In this document: in pieces, positions 30,538-38,581 of the stretch
Position numbering within the stretch: the first letter of the stretch is position 1
Layout: each line of letters starts with the position of its first letter
Source: SZUA-309 sp965232595
Lineage (GTDB): Bacteria; Pseudomonadota; Gammaproteobacteria; Pseudomonadales; Azotimanducaceae
Assembly (NCBI GenBank): GCA_965232595.1
Contig: OZ246983.1
Coordinates: forward strand, 4,278,001 to 4,342,000
DNA length: 64,000 nucleotides
Direction of reading: 5' to 3'
Notes under the pieces: model-generated
The model's database searches: none
Seen by the model: the letters and a program-made list of their open reading frames with translations, nothing else
Told to the model about the DNA's origin: nothing
Made by a program: the position numbers and the translations under genes

Positions 30538-30562
30538 TGAGTGCGAATCAGGCAAGCGGCGC

Positions 30563-30590
30563 ATTTTACCGCCTGGCTGGCAACTTACAA
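30563..30590 (-). promoter_or_regulatory. Predicted sigma70 promoter of tig
   Basis: On the minus strand, TTGTAA (30585-30590) and TAAAAT (30563-30568) are separated by 16 bases. It lies in the 197-base spacer shared with the divergent monooxygenase gene. Confidence 0.6.
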
Positions 30591-30646
30591 GGAAGGCCCG
30601 GCAACGCTAACATCGGTCTTTTCGCCTCGAACTTTCAGGAGCAGGA

Positions 30647-32281
30647 GTGAGCACAGCAGAGGAAACCGGAACCCTGGACGTGGTCGTAGTCGGTGCCGGC
30701 TTTGCCGGCATGTACGCGATCTGGAAGCTGCGTCAAAGCGGCCTCAAGCTAAGGGTCATCGAAGCGGGTACGGACGTGGGCGGCACCTGGTACTGGAATC
30801 GCTACCCGGGCGCCCGCTGCGACATCACCAGCATGGAGTACTCGTTTTCTTTCTCCGAGCCGCTGCAGCAGGAATGGGAGTGGACGGAGATCATGGCCGC
30901 TCAGCCCGAGATCCTGCGCTACGCCAACCACGTGGCTGACCGCTTCGAGCTGCGCGAACACATCGACTTCAACACCCGGGTCATCGGCGCCGAATATGAC
31001 GAGGCCGAAAACCTCTGGCACGTAACCACCGACGCCGGCCGCGAGTACCGGGCCCGCTTCTGCATCATGGCGACGGGCTGCCTGTCGGTGCCGAACACAC
31101 CGGAGATCGAAGGCCAGGACAGCTTCGCCGGCGAGGTCTATCACACCGGCAACTGGCCCGCAGATGGCGTCGACTTCACCGGCAAAACCGTCGGCATCAT
31201 CGGCACCGGCTCCTCCGGGGTGCAGTCGATCCCGGTGATTGCCCGGGAGGCGAAGCACCTGACCGTGCTGCAGCGGACGCCGAACTACAACCTGCCGGCC
31301 AACAACGCGCCGCTGCCCGATGACTATCGGGATCGGATCAAATCCCAGTACCCCGACGTTCGCGCCGCGCAGCGTCTGGCGCAGATCGGGGTGAGCGAGT
31401 TCAGTCGCGGGCTCGGCGGGCTCGGCAGCTACCCGGAGCCGACCGAGGCCATCCTCGAAACGACCGCAGAACAAAGAGCTGAGGCGCTGGACCGGGACGG
31501 CTTCGAGGCCATCCGCCACTACAACGATCTGGCGCTCTCCGAAGAAGCGAACGAGCTTGCCTGCGACATGTACCGGGAGCAGGTTCGACGCATTGTCGAC
31601 GACCCGGAAACGGCGGAAGGTCTGATGCCGCGCGACTACCCATTCGGCTGCAAGCGGCCGGTGATCGACATCGGCTACTTCGAGACCTTCAATCGGGACA
31701 ACGTCACCCTGGTGGATCTGCGTCGCGGCGGCATCGAGCGCATCACGGAGACGGGGGTGCAGACGGCCCAGGGCGAGTTCGAGTTCGACGTGCTGGTCTA
31801 TGCCACCGGCTTCGACGCCATGACCGGCGCGCTGCTGAAGATGGACATCCGCGGCCGCGACGGCGAGCGCCTGGCCGACCACTGGGAGCACGGGCCGAAG
31901 ACTTACCTCGGGCTGCAGATGAGCGGCTTCCCGAACCTCTTCACCGTTACCGGTCCCGGCAGCCCGTCGGTCTTGAGCAACATGCTGGTTTCCATCGAGC
32001 AGCACGTGGACTGGATCAGCGACTGCATCAACTACCTGGACCAGAAAGGTGCGCGCACTATCGAACCCAGCCCGGAGGCGGAGGACGCCTGGGTGCGGCA
32101 CGTGTTCGAGGTGGCGGACGGCACCATGCTGACGGCGGAGAGCTGCAACTCCTGGTACCTGGGCGCCAACATACCGGGTAAACCGCGGATCTTCATGCCT
32201 TACGTGGCGGGCGTGGGCGTCTACAGACAGGTGTGCGACGGCGTGGTCGCGGACGGCTATCGGGGCTTCGCCATCAGCTAG
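30647..32281 (+). CDS. Type I Baeyer-Villiger / flavin-containing monooxygenase
   Basis: A 544-residue FAD- and NADPH-dependent monooxygenase of the cyclohexanone monooxygenase family, which inserts oxygen next to a ketone or oxidises heteroatoms. It has an FAD Rossmann motif VVGAGFAGMY (G16, G18, G21), then GGTWYWNRYPGARCDI, the family fingerprint F-x-G-x3-H-x3-W-P as FAGEVYHTGNWP (about 160-171), and the NADPH motif IGTGSSGVQ (about 185). The GTG start has AGGAG six bases upstream (30637-30641). The substrate cannot be predicted. It sits between tig and the tRNA cluster, which are adjacent in Pseudomonas, so it looks inserted; base composition is like its neighbours. No terminator separates it from the convergent tRNA-His. 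Confidence 0.93.
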   Translation: MSTAEETGTLDVVVVGAGFAGMYAIWKLRQSGLKLRVIEAGTDVGGTWYWNRYPGARCDITSMEYSFSFSEPLQQEWEWTEIMAAQPEILRYANHVADRFELREHIDFNTRVIGAEYDEAENLWHVTTDAGREYRARFCIMATGCLSVPNTPEIEGQDSFAGEVYHTGNWPADGVDFTGKTVGIIGTGSSGVQSIPVIAREAKHLTVLQRTPNYNLPANNAPLPDDYRDRIKSQYPDVRAAQRLAQIGVSEFSRGLGGLGSYPEPTEAILETTAEQRAEALDRDGFEAIRHYNDLALSEEANELACDMYREQVRRIVDDPETAEGLMPRDYPFGCKRPVIDIGYFETFNRDNVTLVDLRRGGIERITETGVQTAQGEFEFDVLVYATGFDAMTGALLKMDIRGRDGERLADHWEHGPKTYLGLQMSGFPNLFTVTGPGSPSVLSNMLVSIEQHVDWISDCINYLDQKGARTIEPSPEAEDAWVRHVFEVADGTMLTAESCNSWYLGANIPGKPRIFMPYVAGVGVYRQVCDGVVADGYRGFAIS

Positions 32282-32305
32282 GCGTTGCCGGAATCCTGAA
32301 AGAAA

Positions 32306-32382
32306 TGGGGTGGACGACGGGGCTCGAACCCGCGACCACCGGGATCACAACCCGGAGCTCTACCAACTGAGCTACGTCCACC
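32306..32382 (-). tRNA. tRNA-His (GUG)
   Basis: A complete cloverleaf on the minus strand: acceptor gtggacg/cgtccac with the extra 5' G unique to histidine tRNA (32382), anticodon loop TTGTGAT, T-arm GTTCGAGCC, encoded CCA (32306-32308). Last of three tRNAs. No terminator hairpin is visible before the convergent monooxygenase gene. Confidence 0.96.
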
Positions 32383-32440
32383 ATCGCAAGACACCCGATA
32401 TCGTACACGCGCACACACATGCGCGATACCGGATTGCCAT

Positions 32441-32517
32441 TGGCACGCCCGGAAGGACTCGAACCTTCAACCGCCGGCTTAGAAGGCCGATGCTCTATCC
32501 AGTTGAGCTACGGGCGC
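32441..32517 (-). tRNA. tRNA-Arg (UCU)
   Basis: A full cloverleaf: acceptor gcgcccg, anticodon stem with loop CTTCTAA (anticodon TCT, reads AGA/AGG), T-arm GGTTCGAGTCC, encoded CCA. One G-U pair opens the acceptor stem. Second in the Pro-Arg-His order. Confidence 0.96.
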
Positions 32518-32520
32518 TCG

Positions 32521-32611
32521 GCGACTGCTCTGCAGTCGCTTGGCAGTTTCGCTTCGCGAAACTGCGGAGAAACAACAATCGCAAAGCGATTGCTACAGAA
32601 CCTGAGGTTCT
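32521..32611 (-). repeat. Four tandem triloop hairpins in the tRNA-Arg/tRNA-Pro spacer
   Basis: Four perfect inverted repeats, each with a three-base loop: gcgactgc/gcagtcgc (32521-32539), gcagtttcgc/gcgaaactgc (32543-32565), caatcgc/gcgattg (32576-32592) and agaacc/ggttct (32597-32611). Stems are 8, 10, 7 and 6 bp and fill most of the 131-base spacer. They would be transcribed with the tRNAs and may be processing signals or relics of short palindromic repeats. Confidence 0.8.
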
Positions 32612-32648
32612 ACCGGCCGCCAGTAATGCACACGACCGGATTTGTGTA

Positions 32649-32725
32649 TGGTCGGGGTAGAGAGATTCGAACTCCCGACATCCTGCTCCCAAAGCAGGCG
32701 CGCTACCAGACTGCGCTATACCCCG
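32649..32725 (-). tRNA. tRNA-Pro (UGG)
   Basis: A full cloverleaf: acceptor cggggta, D-arm AGCGCAGTCTGGTAGCGC, anticodon loop TTTGGGA (anticodon TGG), T-arm AGTTCGAATCT, encoded CCA (32649-32651). First gene of the tRNA unit, directly after a near-consensus promoter. Confidence 0.96.
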
Positions 32726-32738
32726 CTGCGGCGGCGCG

Positions 32739-32767
32739 ATGATACTGACGCCTCCGGAGAGCGTCAA
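32739..32767 (-). promoter_or_regulatory. Promoter of the tRNA-Pro-Arg-His unit
   Basis: On the minus strand, TTGACG (32762-32767) and TATCAT (32739-32744) are exactly 17 bases apart, followed by a G+C-only discriminator (CGCGCCGCC), the usual sign of growth-rate and stringent control at stable-RNA promoters. The start would fall about six bases before tRNA-Pro. Confidence 0.8.
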
Positions 32768-32841
32768 CGCGCCCTGTGCCGCGCTCTGGAGGTCGTTGTA
32801 GAATGCGCTCCTTCATTAATCCCCTGTCTCCTGGAGCCACA

Positions 32842-33711
32842 TTGACAGCGAAGATCCTCGACGGCAAAGCCATCGCCAAAGCAACCCGGGCCAGCCTGAA
32901 GGCTAATGTGGACAAGCGGATTGCCAATGGCGACCGGCCGCCCGGTCTGGCCGTGATCCTGGTCGGCAACGACCCGGCCTCCGAGATCTACGTCAAAGGC
33001 AAGCGCCGGGACTGCGAGGAAGTCGGCTTTCATTCCAACTTTCAGCACCTCTCATCGAACATCACCCAGGAAGACCTGGAAGAGCGGGTCGAAGCCTTGA
33101 ACGAAGACACGAGCATCGACGGCATCCTGGTGCAGTCGCCCCTGCCCGAGCACATCGATGAAGACCGCATCATCGACCGGATCGACCCGCTGAAAGACGT
33201 GGACGGCTTCCACCCTTACAACATCGGCCGCCTGGCATTGCGGCGGCCATCCATCCGCTCCTGCACCCCTATGGGCATCATGCAGCTGCTCGAACATACT
33301 GGGGTGCCGATCCGCGGGCTGGATGCCACGGTGATCGGCGCCTCCAACCACGTCGGCCGGCCCATGGGGCTCGAGCTGCTGCTGGCAGGCTGCACCGTTA
33401 CCACCGCTCACAAGTTCTCCAAAGACACCGAGTCCTGCGTGAAGCGGGCGGACATTGTGGTTTCAGCGGTCGGCAAGCCCGGCCTGGTACCGGGCAGCTG
33501 GATCAAACCCGGCGCCATCGTCATCGACGTGGGCATCACCCGGGATGAGAGCGGCAAGCTGCACGGTGACGTGGTGTTCGAGGAGGCGAAAGAGATCGCG
33601 AGCTGGATAACCCCGGTACCTGGCGGCGTTGGCCCCATGACCCGGGTCGCCATGCTGCAGAACACCTTTGCCGCCGCCGAGCACACGCTGGACATCCCTG
33701 AGCGTCGTTGA
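32842..33711 (+). CDS. folD: Bifunctional methylenetetrahydrofolate dehydrogenase/cyclohydrolase FolD
   Basis: Interconverts methylene-, methenyl- and formyl-tetrahydrofolate for purine, thymidylate and methionine synthesis. The 289-residue protein has the catalytic YVKGKRRDCEEVG, the QSPLPEH motif, GRPMGLELL and the C-terminal TPVPGGVGPMTRVAML. The TTG at 32842 is chosen because the next residues (TAKILDGKAIA) align with the family start and TGGAG lies five bases upstream; an in-frame ATG at 32803 lacks this. A -10-like TAGAAT is at 32799-32804. Divergent from the tRNA unit and overlapping lpxH by one base. Confidence 0.95.
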   Translation: MTAKILDGKAIAKATRASLKANVDKRIANGDRPPGLAVILVGNDPASEIYVKGKRRDCEEVGFHSNFQHLSSNITQEDLEERVEALNEDTSIDGILVQSPLPEHIDEDRIIDRIDPLKDVDGFHPYNIGRLALRRPSIRSCTPMGIMQLLEHTGVPIRGLDATVIGASNHVGRPMGLELLLAGCTVTTAHKFSKDTESCVKRADIVVSAVGKPGLVPGSWIKPGAIVIDVGITRDESGKLHGDVVFEEAKEIASWITPVPGGVGPMTRVAMLQNTFAAAEHTLDIPERR

Positions 33712-34418
33712 TGCGGCTGTTTCTTTCCGACCTGCACCTGGAAGATCCGGGCTCTGCCGCCTTTCGGACCTTTGCCGAGCTGCTCGGCCAGGAATCTGCC
33801 GACGCCGAGGCCATCCACCTGCTGGGCGACATCACCGAAGTCTGGGTCGGCGACGATGACGATGGCGAGCTGGCCACCGAGTTGAAGTCGGTGCTCAAGG
33901 ATGCGGCGAGCCGTTGCCGGGTGACGTTGATGCACGGTAACCGGGACTTCCTGTTTGGTGAGCGGCTGGCGGCGGAGACCGGCGTCGAGCTGATCAGCGA
34001 TCCGCACCTGGAAGCAGACGGCACCCTGCTCAGCCACGGTGACGGCTTCTGCATCGACGACGAAGCCTACCAGCAGGTGCGCAGCCTGTTCCGTTCCGAG
34101 TCCTGGCAGCAGGAGGTGCTTGGCCAGTCACTGGAAGCACGCCGGGAGCTGGCCCGGAACCTGCGCGCCCAGAGCCAGCAGACCAACGCCAACAAGGCTG
34201 AGAACATCATGGACGTCGCAGCGCGGGAGGTGGACCGGGTCGCCTTGGAGTTGGGCGCAGCGCGGATGATTCACGGCCACACCCATCGGCCGGGCCGACA
34301 CAGCCATAGCTGGGGCCATCGTTACGTGCTGGGTGCCTGGGAGCGCTGCGCCTGGATCGCGCGGCAACCCGGTGCCGGCGAGGAGCCCGTCCTGCAGTGC
34401 CTGCCGTTACTGCGCTGA
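33711..34418 (+). CDS. lpxH: UDP-2,3-diacylglucosamine diphosphatase
   Basis: Splits UDP-2,3-diacylglucosamine to lipid X in lipid A synthesis at the inner-membrane surface. The 235-residue calcineurin-like phosphoesterase has its metal ligands in LFLSDLHLE, LLGDITEVWVGDD, LMHGNRDFL, SHGD and HGHTHRPG. The ATG overlaps the folD TGA (TGATG), so the pair is coupled. Convergent with miaE, overlapping by 12 bases. cysS and ppiB, which lie near folD in Pseudomonas, are absent here. Confidence 0.95.
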   Translation: MRLFLSDLHLEDPGSAAFRTFAELLGQESADAEAIHLLGDITEVWVGDDDDGELATELKSVLKDAASRCRVTLMHGNRDFLFGERLAAETGVELISDPHLEADGTLLSHGDGFCIDDEAYQQVRSLFRSESWQQEVLGQSLEARRELARNLRAQSQQTNANKAENIMDVAAREVDRVALELGAARMIHGHTHRPGRHSHSWGHRYVLGAWERCAWIARQPGAGEEPVLQCLPLLR

Positions 34419-35063
34419 ACGGCTCGACTGGCCCGAGAGCGGGCCGCTGTGAAAACGGAACTGATCGTCAGCCGCGCTGATCAGCTCCCGGTCCCGAGTC
34501 AGCATCTGCTCGACGACCCCATCGATCGGCTCCTCCGAGTACAGAGCTGCGAGTGACAGGTACTGCTCGAAGTGTCGGGCTTCCGAATCGAGCAGCTTCT
34601 GGTAGAAGGCAGCCAGGTCTTCCGGCAGCACGTCGATCAGGCCGAGAAACCGCTCGCAGCTCCTCGCCTCGACGATCGCCCCCATGACAAGCGTATCAAC
34701 CAGGCGATAGGGCTCGTCGCTGCGAACCAGCGACTTCAGGCCGCCGGCGTAGCGGCTGGCCGAGATGTGGATGTAGTCGATTTGGCGGCTGGTGATGTGT
34801 TCGTGCACCTGCTCGAAGTGCAGGAGCTCTTCCCGCGCCAGGCGGGACAGCGCCAGCAGCAGCTCCGGCTTGTCCACGTAGCGATGCAGCAGAGACAGCG
34901 CCGTGCCCGCCGCCTTTTTCTCGCAGTTGGCGTGATCGATGAGCAGCTCGTCCAGGTGTTCCGGCGCCTGGTCGAACCAGGTTGCCGGCGTGCGCGAGCC
35001 GAGAAACTCGAGCACCCGCTCGACCGCTTCGTCTTTCCTGGCTGCTCGCTCGGCGGTGCTCAC
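34407..35063 (-). CDS. miaE: tRNA-(ms2io6A)-hydroxylase MiaE
   Basis: Hydroxylates the isopentenyl group of ms2i6A at position 37 of tRNAs. The 218-residue ferritin-like diiron protein carries paired ligand motifs DHANCEKKAAG, EELLHFEQVHEH, EARSCERFLG and SEARHFEQYLSLA. It should act on tRNAs already modified by MiaA and MiaB, which are not in this window. It overlaps the preceding DUF1289 gene by four bases (ATGA) and lpxH at the other end. Confidence 0.95.
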   Translation of the reverse strand: MSTAERAARKDEAVERVLEFLGSRTPATWFDQAPEHLDELLIDHANCEKKAAGTALSLLHRYVDKPELLLALSRLAREELLHFEQVHEHITSRQIDYIHISASRYAGGLKSLVRSDEPYRLVDTLVMGAIVEARSCERFLGLIDVLPEDLAAFYQKLLDSEARHFEQYLSLAALYSEEPIDGVVEQMLTRDRELISAADDQFRFHSGPLSGQSSRSAQ

Positions 35064-35512
35064 TGGGCGCTGACGTGAAAGTCGTGCTCGTACTGGGCCA
35101 GGCTGCGGGCGTAGAGCTCCTGCTCGATGCGCTCGTAAAGCACACCCGCTGATCGGGCCGGCTCGTGCGGCGCTATGCCCAGGGACGCGAAGTCGGTTTC
35201 CCGCCCTGCTCTGCGTACCACCTCGTAGGCAACGTTGGTCTCGCTTAGCGCGTCCAGGTCGGCGACGCGGAAGCCCTTGGCCCGCTCGAGCAGAATTGCT
35301 GCATCGGTGACCTCCGCATGGGCCAGGAAGGCCCCTTCGCGCAGCTTGAACAGCCGCTCCCAGACCAGCACGCGCTGATCACCGGCGTAGCCGTTCCACT
35401 GATCGATCTCGTGGGCAAACCGCTTGCAGCCACGGCAGACCAGATCACCGTAGGTGGTGGAGCAGATGCCGACGCAGGGCGTTCTTTTCAGGAGTTCCGT
35501 CAAGGAGATCAA
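35060..35512 (-). CDS. DUF1289 protein
   Basis: A 150-residue protein. The first 60 residues are a DUF1289 domain with TPCVGICSTTYGDLVCRGCKRFAHEIDQWN, whose cysteines (C-x3-C...C-x2-C) look metal-binding. The remainder has no motif I recognise and is longer than most DUF1289 proteins, which are about 60-90 residues. Four-base overlap with miaE implies coupled translation, and 12 bases separate it from tgpA. Function unknown. Confidence 0.82.
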   Translation of the reverse strand: MISLTELLKRTPCVGICSTTYGDLVCRGCKRFAHEIDQWNGYAGDQRVLVWERLFKLREGAFLAHAEVTDAAILLERAKGFRVADLDALSETNVAYEVVRRAGRETDFASLGIAPHEPARSAGVLYERIEQELYARSLAQYEHDFHVSAQ

Positions 35513-35524
35513 ATTCCGAGGTGA

Positions 35525-37573
35525 TCATCTTGCCGCGCCGAAAGCCAGGCGGAACTGCAGACGGCGCAACTGGCCGCGCAGTGCCTTGAGTTCCCGACCG
35601 CCGGAGGCGACGCCGGGATTGTACAGAAGCGTATTCAGTTCGGCGACGATCGGTCCGACCTGAGCGTCCGCCAGCCCGACCTCATCCGCCACCCGACGGA
35701 CAAAGGCCGCAGGGGATTCCTCCGGACGTTTTTCGTAGCCATAGCCGGACAGGGCGTTGCTGAAGCTGCGGAACGCCCGTTCCACCGGATGGCGATTGAC
35801 CGGCCGCCGGCCCCAGAAGATGAATACGGCCACCAGGCCGAGGCCGGTGCCGCCGAAAATCAGTATGGCCATGCCGATCCGCGCTGCGGTGACCTCGCCG
35901 AGCAGGTCACCCAGGAACCGGTACTGGACGTTGCTGTCGTAGCCGACAACCCAGAGGTTCCAGCGATGCTCGATCGTGTCCATCCAGCGCAGCATGGTGT
36001 TGGCCAGGTCCCAATCACCGATCCGGGCGCTGGAGAGCAGCGGCAGGCTGGCCAGATCCGACGAGGACAAGGCGGCAGTGAGCCCGCGCTCAATCCGCTC
36101 AGGCGCCACGGCCGCAGTCGGGTCGACCCGGAACCAGCCGAGCTCCGGGTCGTAAAACTCTGCCCAGGCATGGGCATCGTACTGACGGACCACAAGGTGG
36201 CCGGATACCTCGTTCACCTCGCCGCCAAGATAGCCGCCAACCAGGCGGGCCGGTATGCCGGCCGCGCGCATCAGGTAGACGTAGGCGCTGGCGTAGTGCT
36301 CGCAGAAGCCGGCCTGGCCGTCGAACCAGAAGTCATCGAAAGCGTGGGGCCCTTCATACAGCGGCGGGCTCAAGGTGTAGCTGAAGGGCGCCCTGCGGAT
36401 GTGGCTCAGCAGCGCCCGGGTCATGGCCATGGGGCTGCCGTGCTCCGCCAGCATCGCCGCACCCAACGCCTGCAACCGCGGGTTCGCTTCCGGGTCGATC
36501 GCCGTCTCCCGGTTGCGTACCCGCTCGCTCAGGGGCTCGGCTCGCCGCTCCGGCTGATGTTGCACAGCCCGATAGCGGAACACGCTCATGACCGGATCCT
36601 CACTTTCCAGACGACCATCTGAGGTGAGGAAGACGTTGCTGTGTTCGGAGGTGGAGTTGTCGAGCGCGAAGAGCCAGGTCTGCATGGTGGGCTCGAGCAG
36701 CACCTCGTAGCGCAGATCGGTGTTGCGAGCCATCGGGTAGTCCCGGGCAGGACGACGGTTTCTCGCTTTCCAGCCGCCGTCCTCAAAATCCGAAAACACC
36801 AGGCCACGCCAGTAGCGCTGGCTCGGCGGGATCATCTGCCCGTCCATCACCACCCGGAACGCCAGCTCGTCGGACTGAGTCAAGTTGGCAATGTCTCCCG
36901 GCTTCACCACGTCCGACAGCCCGGTGGTCGAGGAGCCGGGTAAGGGCACGGTCCACAAGGGCGCCATCCGCGGGAACAGGAGGAACATCACCAGAGTCAG
37001 CGGTACGGCCTGTAGCACCAGCACCGAGGCCAGCTTCAGCGACGGCAGCGGCCGAGCCGCTACCTGCAGCTGGTTGAGGCTGATCATGGCCGCGGTCACC
37101 AGCACAAAAGCACCGAGTTGGTAGACCGCCAGCATGAGCTGCTGCTCGAAGAGAAACTGAATGGCGATGGCGAAGTAGCCGAGGAAGATCACCACGTAGG
37201 CATCTCGTCGGCTCTTCATCTCGATCAGCTTCAGGGCAAACATGGCGACCAGCAGCGATGCCATGGCCTCCAGTGAGAACGCCCCTACCCCGCTGATCGC
37301 TACGCCGCCGACGCAGGCTACGACCAGCACGGCTTTCAGCCAGCGCTTCGGGTAGTCCCAGCGGCCAAGGTACACGTTGGTTCGCCACAGGCCGCAGAAC
37401 AGCCCCACCGCGATGATCCAGACAGACAGCTGCTGCAGGTAGGGGAAGATGACGGCCACCTGGGCCACCATGAGCAAGGCCAGGGTGTTGCGCGGAATCT
37501 GATGGGCAATGCCGATTGCGCCCTGGGGCTCCGCGCGTCGTGAAGTGTCGGGATTGAGCTCAGCGGAGGCCAT
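35525..37573 (-). CDS. tgpA: TgpA-like membrane transglutaminase (DUF3488/DUF4129)
   Basis: A 682-residue inner-membrane protein. About six N-terminal membrane helices (DUF3488, residues 30-200) are followed by a periplasmic transglutaminase-like domain with the Cys of GQAGFCEHYAS (about 423), His of QYDAHAWAEFY (about 466) and Asp of WFRVDPTA (about 484). A further helix near 580 and a short cytoplasmic tail end it. P. aeruginosa TgpA is needed for viability and affects the cell surface; the reaction is not firmly established. It overlaps the DUF58 gene by 14 bases and completes a MoxR-DUF58-TgpA unit. Confidence 0.9.
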   Translation of the reverse strand: MASAELNPDTSRRAEPQGAIGIAHQIPRNTLALLMVAQVAVIFPYLQQLSVWIIAVGLFCGLWRTNVYLGRWDYPKRWLKAVLVVACVGGVAISGVGAFSLEAMASLLVAMFALKLIEMKSRRDAYVVIFLGYFAIAIQFLFEQQLMLAVYQLGAFVLVTAAMISLNQLQVAARPLPSLKLASVLVLQAVPLTLVMFLLFPRMAPLWTVPLPGSSTTGLSDVVKPGDIANLTQSDELAFRVVMDGQMIPPSQRYWRGLVFSDFEDGGWKARNRRPARDYPMARNTDLRYEVLLEPTMQTWLFALDNSTSEHSNVFLTSDGRLESEDPVMSVFRYRAVQHQPERRAEPLSERVRNRETAIDPEANPRLQALGAAMLAEHGSPMAMTRALLSHIRRAPFSYTLSPPLYEGPHAFDDFWFDGQAGFCEHYASAYVYLMRAAGIPARLVGGYLGGEVNEVSGHLVVRQYDAHAWAEFYDPELGWFRVDPTAAVAPERIERGLTAALSSSDLASLPLLSSARIGDWDLANTMLRWMDTIEHRWNLWVVGYDSNVQYRFLGDLLGEVTAARIGMAILIFGGTGLGLVAVFIFWGRRPVNRHPVERAFRSFSNALSGYGYEKRPEESPAAFVRRVADEVGLADAQVGPIVAELNTLLYNPGVASGGRELKALRGQLRRLQFRLAFGAAR

Positions 37574-38558
37574 GCAGCGCCAGCTCCTTCAGCACCTGTT
37601 CCAGGTGCGCTTCGCCCCTGGCCGGGGAGATTCTGCTGCCGCCCAGATCGAGCCCGAACTCGCGCTCTTCCCTGGTTGCTTTCAGCGCCAGCCCGGTGAG
37701 CCGGCTGATCTTCTCCTCCAGGTGACCCTCCACCGTGTCGAGAGACAGCCACAGGCGCGGCTCGACGTAGCTCGCGTACTCCTTGACCATCAGCTCTTCG
37801 GAGCGGGCATACGATCGCCAGATGATGTTGCGGATCGGATCGCCCGGGCGGTACGACTTGATGTCGTTGAAGTCGTCGCTGCCGAGCGGGTCGATCAGCT
37901 GCCCCTCGTCCCGATGGCCCGTCACCGAGCGCGGAAACTCCCCGAAGATCGGCTTCGGGTAAACAAGCGCCTGCACGTCCAGGTCCACCCAGGTCCAGGC
38001 CCGGAGCAGGCCGAGCGGAAAGTAGGTCTCAACCAGCAGCCGGCCCGGATTGAAGTAGCCGCGAGCTGGCGCCCGGACATAGAGGCGCACCACGTCTGAC
38101 GCCTGCTCGGAAATCTCCGCCCACTGCATGATGCCTTCCGGCCAGCCGAGCTGAATCCCTTCCCGCACCCTGCCCTCTGGCCGGGTCACGCGGATGGAAA
38201 TCTCGACGTCCTCCTCGACGAAGCCCGGCCGGGTGCCGGAGAGCTCGAGGGTCAGCCCGGAGAGATTGCGGAAGGTGTAGAGGATGGTGACCAGGAACAG
38301 GCTGCCGAGCAGAAAGGCGACCCCATACACCAGGCTCGCCTGATAGTTGATGGCACCGAGAATCAACAGGCCGATCAGGCCGCCAAACGCAAATCCCGTT
38401 CGAGTCGGAAAGATGAAGACGTTCTTCTGGGTGAGCGTGATCCGGTCTTTCGGCGGGATCCGCCGGTCGAGCCAGCGGCTGAAGCGTTTGCCGGCAAACA
38501 GCTCTTTGCCCGATCCACGAGCGACGCCGAGGTTGCCGGTCAGCGGGAGGTCGGCCAT
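37560..38558 (-). CDS. DUF58 membrane protein of the MoxR unit
   Basis: A 332-residue protein with two adjacent membrane helices (about 45-95) and then a DUF58 domain, recognised by GDPIRNIIWRSYARSEELMVKEY and the following Glu- and Leu-rich region, a degenerate von Willebrand A-like fold. Such proteins are usually encoded between a MoxR ATPase and TgpA, as here, and are thought to form a complex with them. The role is not known in detail. Confidence 0.88.
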   Translation of the reverse strand: MADLPLTGNLGVARGSGKELFAGKRFSRWLDRRIPPKDRITLTQKNVFIFPTRTGFAFGGLIGLLILGAINYQASLVYGVAFLLGSLFLVTILYTFRNLSGLTLELSGTRPGFVEEDVEISIRVTRPEGRVREGIQLGWPEGIMQWAEISEQASDVVRLYVRAPARGYFNPGRLLVETYFPLGLLRAWTWVDLDVQALVYPKPIFGEFPRSVTGHRDEGQLIDPLGSDDFNDIKSYRPGDPIRNIIWRSYARSEELMVKEYASYVEPRLWLSLDTVEGHLEEKISRLTGLALKATREEREFGLDLGGSRISPARGEAHLEQVLKELALHGLR

Positions 38559-38581
38559 GTCACCGATCGTCGACGTCGGGT

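Noticed and set aside
30450..32382. Integrative element with attachment sites around the monooxygenase at tRNA-His
   Set aside because: No integrase is present and I found no repeat of the tRNA-His 3' end on the tig side, so I keep only the weaker insertion hypothesis.
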